7,735 nt of DNA from Kiloniellaceae bacterium. GTDB taxonomy: Bacteria; Pseudomonadota; Alphaproteobacteria; Kiloniellales; Kiloniellaceae. The notes under the pieces were generated by a model that made no database searches, was not told the DNA's origin, and saw nothing but the letters and a program-made list of their open reading frames with translations. Of this stretch, positions 6,891 to 7,735 are shown one piece after another. A program made the translations under genes and the position numbers. Location of the stretch: assembly GCA_028280915.1 (NCBI GenBank), contig JANQKX010000646.1:1-7735 (forward strand). The letters are read 5' to 3'. The number at the start of each line of letters is the position of its first letter. The first letter of the stretch is position 1.

Positions 6891-6912
6891 AAACGGCCGC
6901 GACGGCCGTTTT
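6891..6912 (+). terminator. Intrinsic terminator of ald
   Basis: AAACGGCCG (6891-6899) and CGGCCGTTT (6903-6911) form a perfect 9-bp stem with a 3-nt loop (CGA) and a TTTT end (6909-6912), 30 bp after the ald stop. The T-run is short and shared with the first copy of the tandem repeat that follows. Some read-through into the next gene is therefore possible. Confidence 0.8.
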
Positions 6913-6941
6913 GCCGTTACACCTGTTTTGCCGTTACACAA
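6908..6941. repeat. Two-copy tandem repeat, 17-bp period
   Basis: GTTTTGCCGTTACAC occurs at 6908-6922 and again at 6925-6939. The copies are identical over 15 bp and separated by CT, giving a 17-bp period. The core TTTTGCCG is close to TTTTACCG at 6973-6980 and to its complement CGGTAAAA at 6953-6960, so four related boxes lie in about 70 bp. The position between the ald terminator and the next gene suggests regulatory use, as a protein site or an alternative RNA pairing partner. Confidence 0.75.
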
Positions 6942-6945
6942 GAGA

Positions 6946-6989
6946 CCCTTTGCGGTAAAAGTGAGCTTCTCATTTTACCGGATTAAGGG
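6946..6989 (+). promoter_or_regulatory. Interrupted hairpin covering the ribosome binding site of the transhydrogenase gene
   Basis: Three nested blocks pair: CCCTT (6946-6950) with AAGGG (6985-6989), CGGTAAAA (6953-6960) with TTTTACCG (6973-6980), and TGAG (6962-6965) with CTCA (6969-6972) around a CTT loop. That makes 17 pairs with small internal loops. The AAGGG arm belongs to the Shine-Dalgarno region (AAGGGTGAG, 6985-6993) of the gene starting at 6998. Folded RNA would therefore hide the ribosome site. As DNA, the dyad could instead be an operator. Confidence 0.55.
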
Positions 6990-6997
6990 TGAGCTTG

Positions 6998-7735
6998 ATG
7001 GCCTGTTGTCACTATCTGGCGCCCAGCGACGGAGGCGATGACGCCTTTGCCGTTGACGCCGCCGCCATTACCTTCGGCAGCGGCTGCCTTTCCGAGATTG
7101 GCGACTACGCCCTCGCCTTGGGCATGAAGCGGGTCGCGGTGATGACCGACCGGCGTCTGGCCGGCTTGGCCCTTTTCGACAAGGTCAAAAAGGCGCTCTC
7201 CGTGGCGGGGATCGACGTGGTGATCTACGATCACGTCCGGGTCGAGCCCACGGACGTCTCGTTCAAGGACGCCGCGCGCTTTGCGCAGGAAGGCGATTTC
7301 GACGGCTTTATCTCCGTGGGCGGCGGCTCGGTGATCGATACCTGCAAGGCCGCCAATCTCTTGTCCACCTATCCGGCGGATCTGCTCAACTACGTCAACG
7401 CGCCCATCGGCGCGGGCCAGCCCATCCCCGGACCGCTTAAACCCCATATCGCCTGCCCGACAACCTGCGGCACGGGCAGCGAATGCACCGGTATCGCGAT
7501 CTTCGATCTTTTGGAGATGAAGGCCAAGACGGGCATCGCCTCGCCCCTGTTGCGTCCCACGCGGGCTTTGGTGGATGCGGAGGTGACGGCGAGCCTGCCG
7601 AAAAACGTGGTGGCGGCTAGCGGTTTCGACGTCTTGAGCCATGCCTTGGAATCCTATACGGCGCGGCCCTACAACCAGCGCCAGGCCGGCGCCCGCCCCA
7701 GCCAGCGGCCCCTGAGCCAGGGCGCCAACCCCTGG
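6998..7735 (+). CDS. Hydroxyacid-oxoacid transhydrogenase-like iron-type alcohol dehydrogenase, 3' end outside window
   Basis: The 246 codons present run open to the last base. The protein belongs to the iron-containing (group III) alcohol dehydrogenases and closely resembles mitochondrial hydroxyacid-oxoacid transhydrogenase (ADHFE1). That enzyme couples 4-hydroxybutyrate oxidation to succinate semialdehyde with reduction of 2-oxoglutarate to D-2-hydroxyglutarate. Shared signatures are VRVEPTDVSF (80-89), the cofactor motif SVGGGSVIDTCKAAN (106-120), NAPIGAGQP, LKPHIACPTTCGTGSECTG (147-165) and SGFDVLSHALESYTARPY (208-225). Asp211 and His215 are two metal ligands; the two further His ligands should lie beyond the window. 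The loop ending in RPLSQGANPW matches the subfamily-specific insertion after ESYTARPY. About 45% of a usual 430-470 aa enzyme is missing. ATG 6998 follows AAGGGTGAG; in-frame GTG 6989 and TTG 6995 are weaker alternatives. A 4-hydroxybutyrate dehydrogenase role is the main alternative. Confidence 0.92.
   Translation, partial: MACCHYLAPSDGGDDAFAVDAAAITFGSGCLSEIGDYALALGMKRVAVMTDRRLAGLALFDKVKKALSVAGIDVVIYDHVRVEPTDVSFKDAARFAQEGDFDGFISVGGGSVIDTCKAANLLSTYPADLLNYVNAPIGAGQPIPGPLKPHIACPTTCGTGSECTGIAIFDLLEMKAKTGIASPLLRPTRALVDAEVTASLPKNVVAASGFDVLSHALESYTARPYNQRQAGARPSQRPLSQGANPW

Noticed and set aside
5652..6941. Minus-strand open frame of 429 codons opposite alanine dehydrogenase
   Set aside because: It lies almost wholly inside a certain gene, has His/Gly-rich low-information sequence and no family signature. 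It is an artefact of third-position GC bias.
6983..7642. Minus-strand 219-codon frame opposite the transhydrogenase gene
   Set aside because: The plus strand encodes a clear iron-type alcohol dehydrogenase throughout, so this is its antisense shadow.
1..7735. CRISPR array, insertion sequence, phage attachment site, tRNA or rRNA
   Set aside because: No regularly spaced repeats beyond the two-copy unit at 6908-6939, no transposase or integrase, no terminal inverted repeats, and no tRNA or rRNA signature was seen on either strand.

Overview
The window is about 7.7 kb of GC-rich bacterial chromosome with seven protein genes, five complete and two cut by the window ends. The strong G/C preference at third codon positions and the methionine/glycine-rich GroEL tail fit an alphaproteobacterium. 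The gene set (a GcvT-fused sarcosine/dimethylglycine-type dehydrogenase, alanine dehydrogenase, and a hydroxyacid-oxoacid transhydrogenase of mitochondrial type) fits the same group, perhaps Rhodospirillales. This placement is an inference from composition and protein style, not from a phylogenetic marker.

Layout, left to right. (1) 1-698 (+): the 3' part of groEL, closed by a clear intrinsic terminator at 745-782. (2) 788-1633 (+): an inositol-monophosphatase-family phosphatase whose start lies almost on top of that terminator. (3) 1748-4195 (+): an 815-aa FAD/GcvT two-domain dehydrogenase for N-methylated amino acids. It has a strong ribosome binding site and a possible GC hairpin plus T-run just before it. 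(4) 4223-5032 (+): an AAC(3)-family (Antibiotic_NAT) acetyltransferase, 27 bp downstream and probably in the same transcript. (5) 5023-5511 (-): a GNAT acetyltransferase converging on the previous gene, with the two stop ends overlapping by 10 bp. (6) 5742-6860 (+): alanine dehydrogenase, followed by its own terminator. (7) 6998-7735 (+): the first 246 codons of an iron-type alcohol dehydrogenase closely resembling hydroxyacid-oxoacid transhydrogenase, still open at the window end.

Function. Much of the region is amino-acid and one-carbon metabolism. The dehydrogenase should oxidatively demethylate sarcosine or dimethylglycine and pass the one-carbon unit to tetrahydrofolate. Alanine dehydrogenase links alanine, pyruvate and ammonia. 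The transhydrogenase moves reducing equivalents between 4-hydroxybutyrate and 2-oxoglutarate. Apart from the 3-4 pair, each gene seems to have its own transcription unit, so this is a neighbourhood of housekeeping and catabolic genes and not one integrated system.

I found no mobile element, CRISPR array, tRNA or rRNA. The least ordinary stretch is the 137-bp gap before the transhydrogenase. It holds a 17-bp-period tandem repeat and a long interrupted hairpin whose 3' arm covers the ribosome binding site. The repeat units can pair with the hairpin's 5' arm, which suggests alternative RNA folds or a clustered operator.
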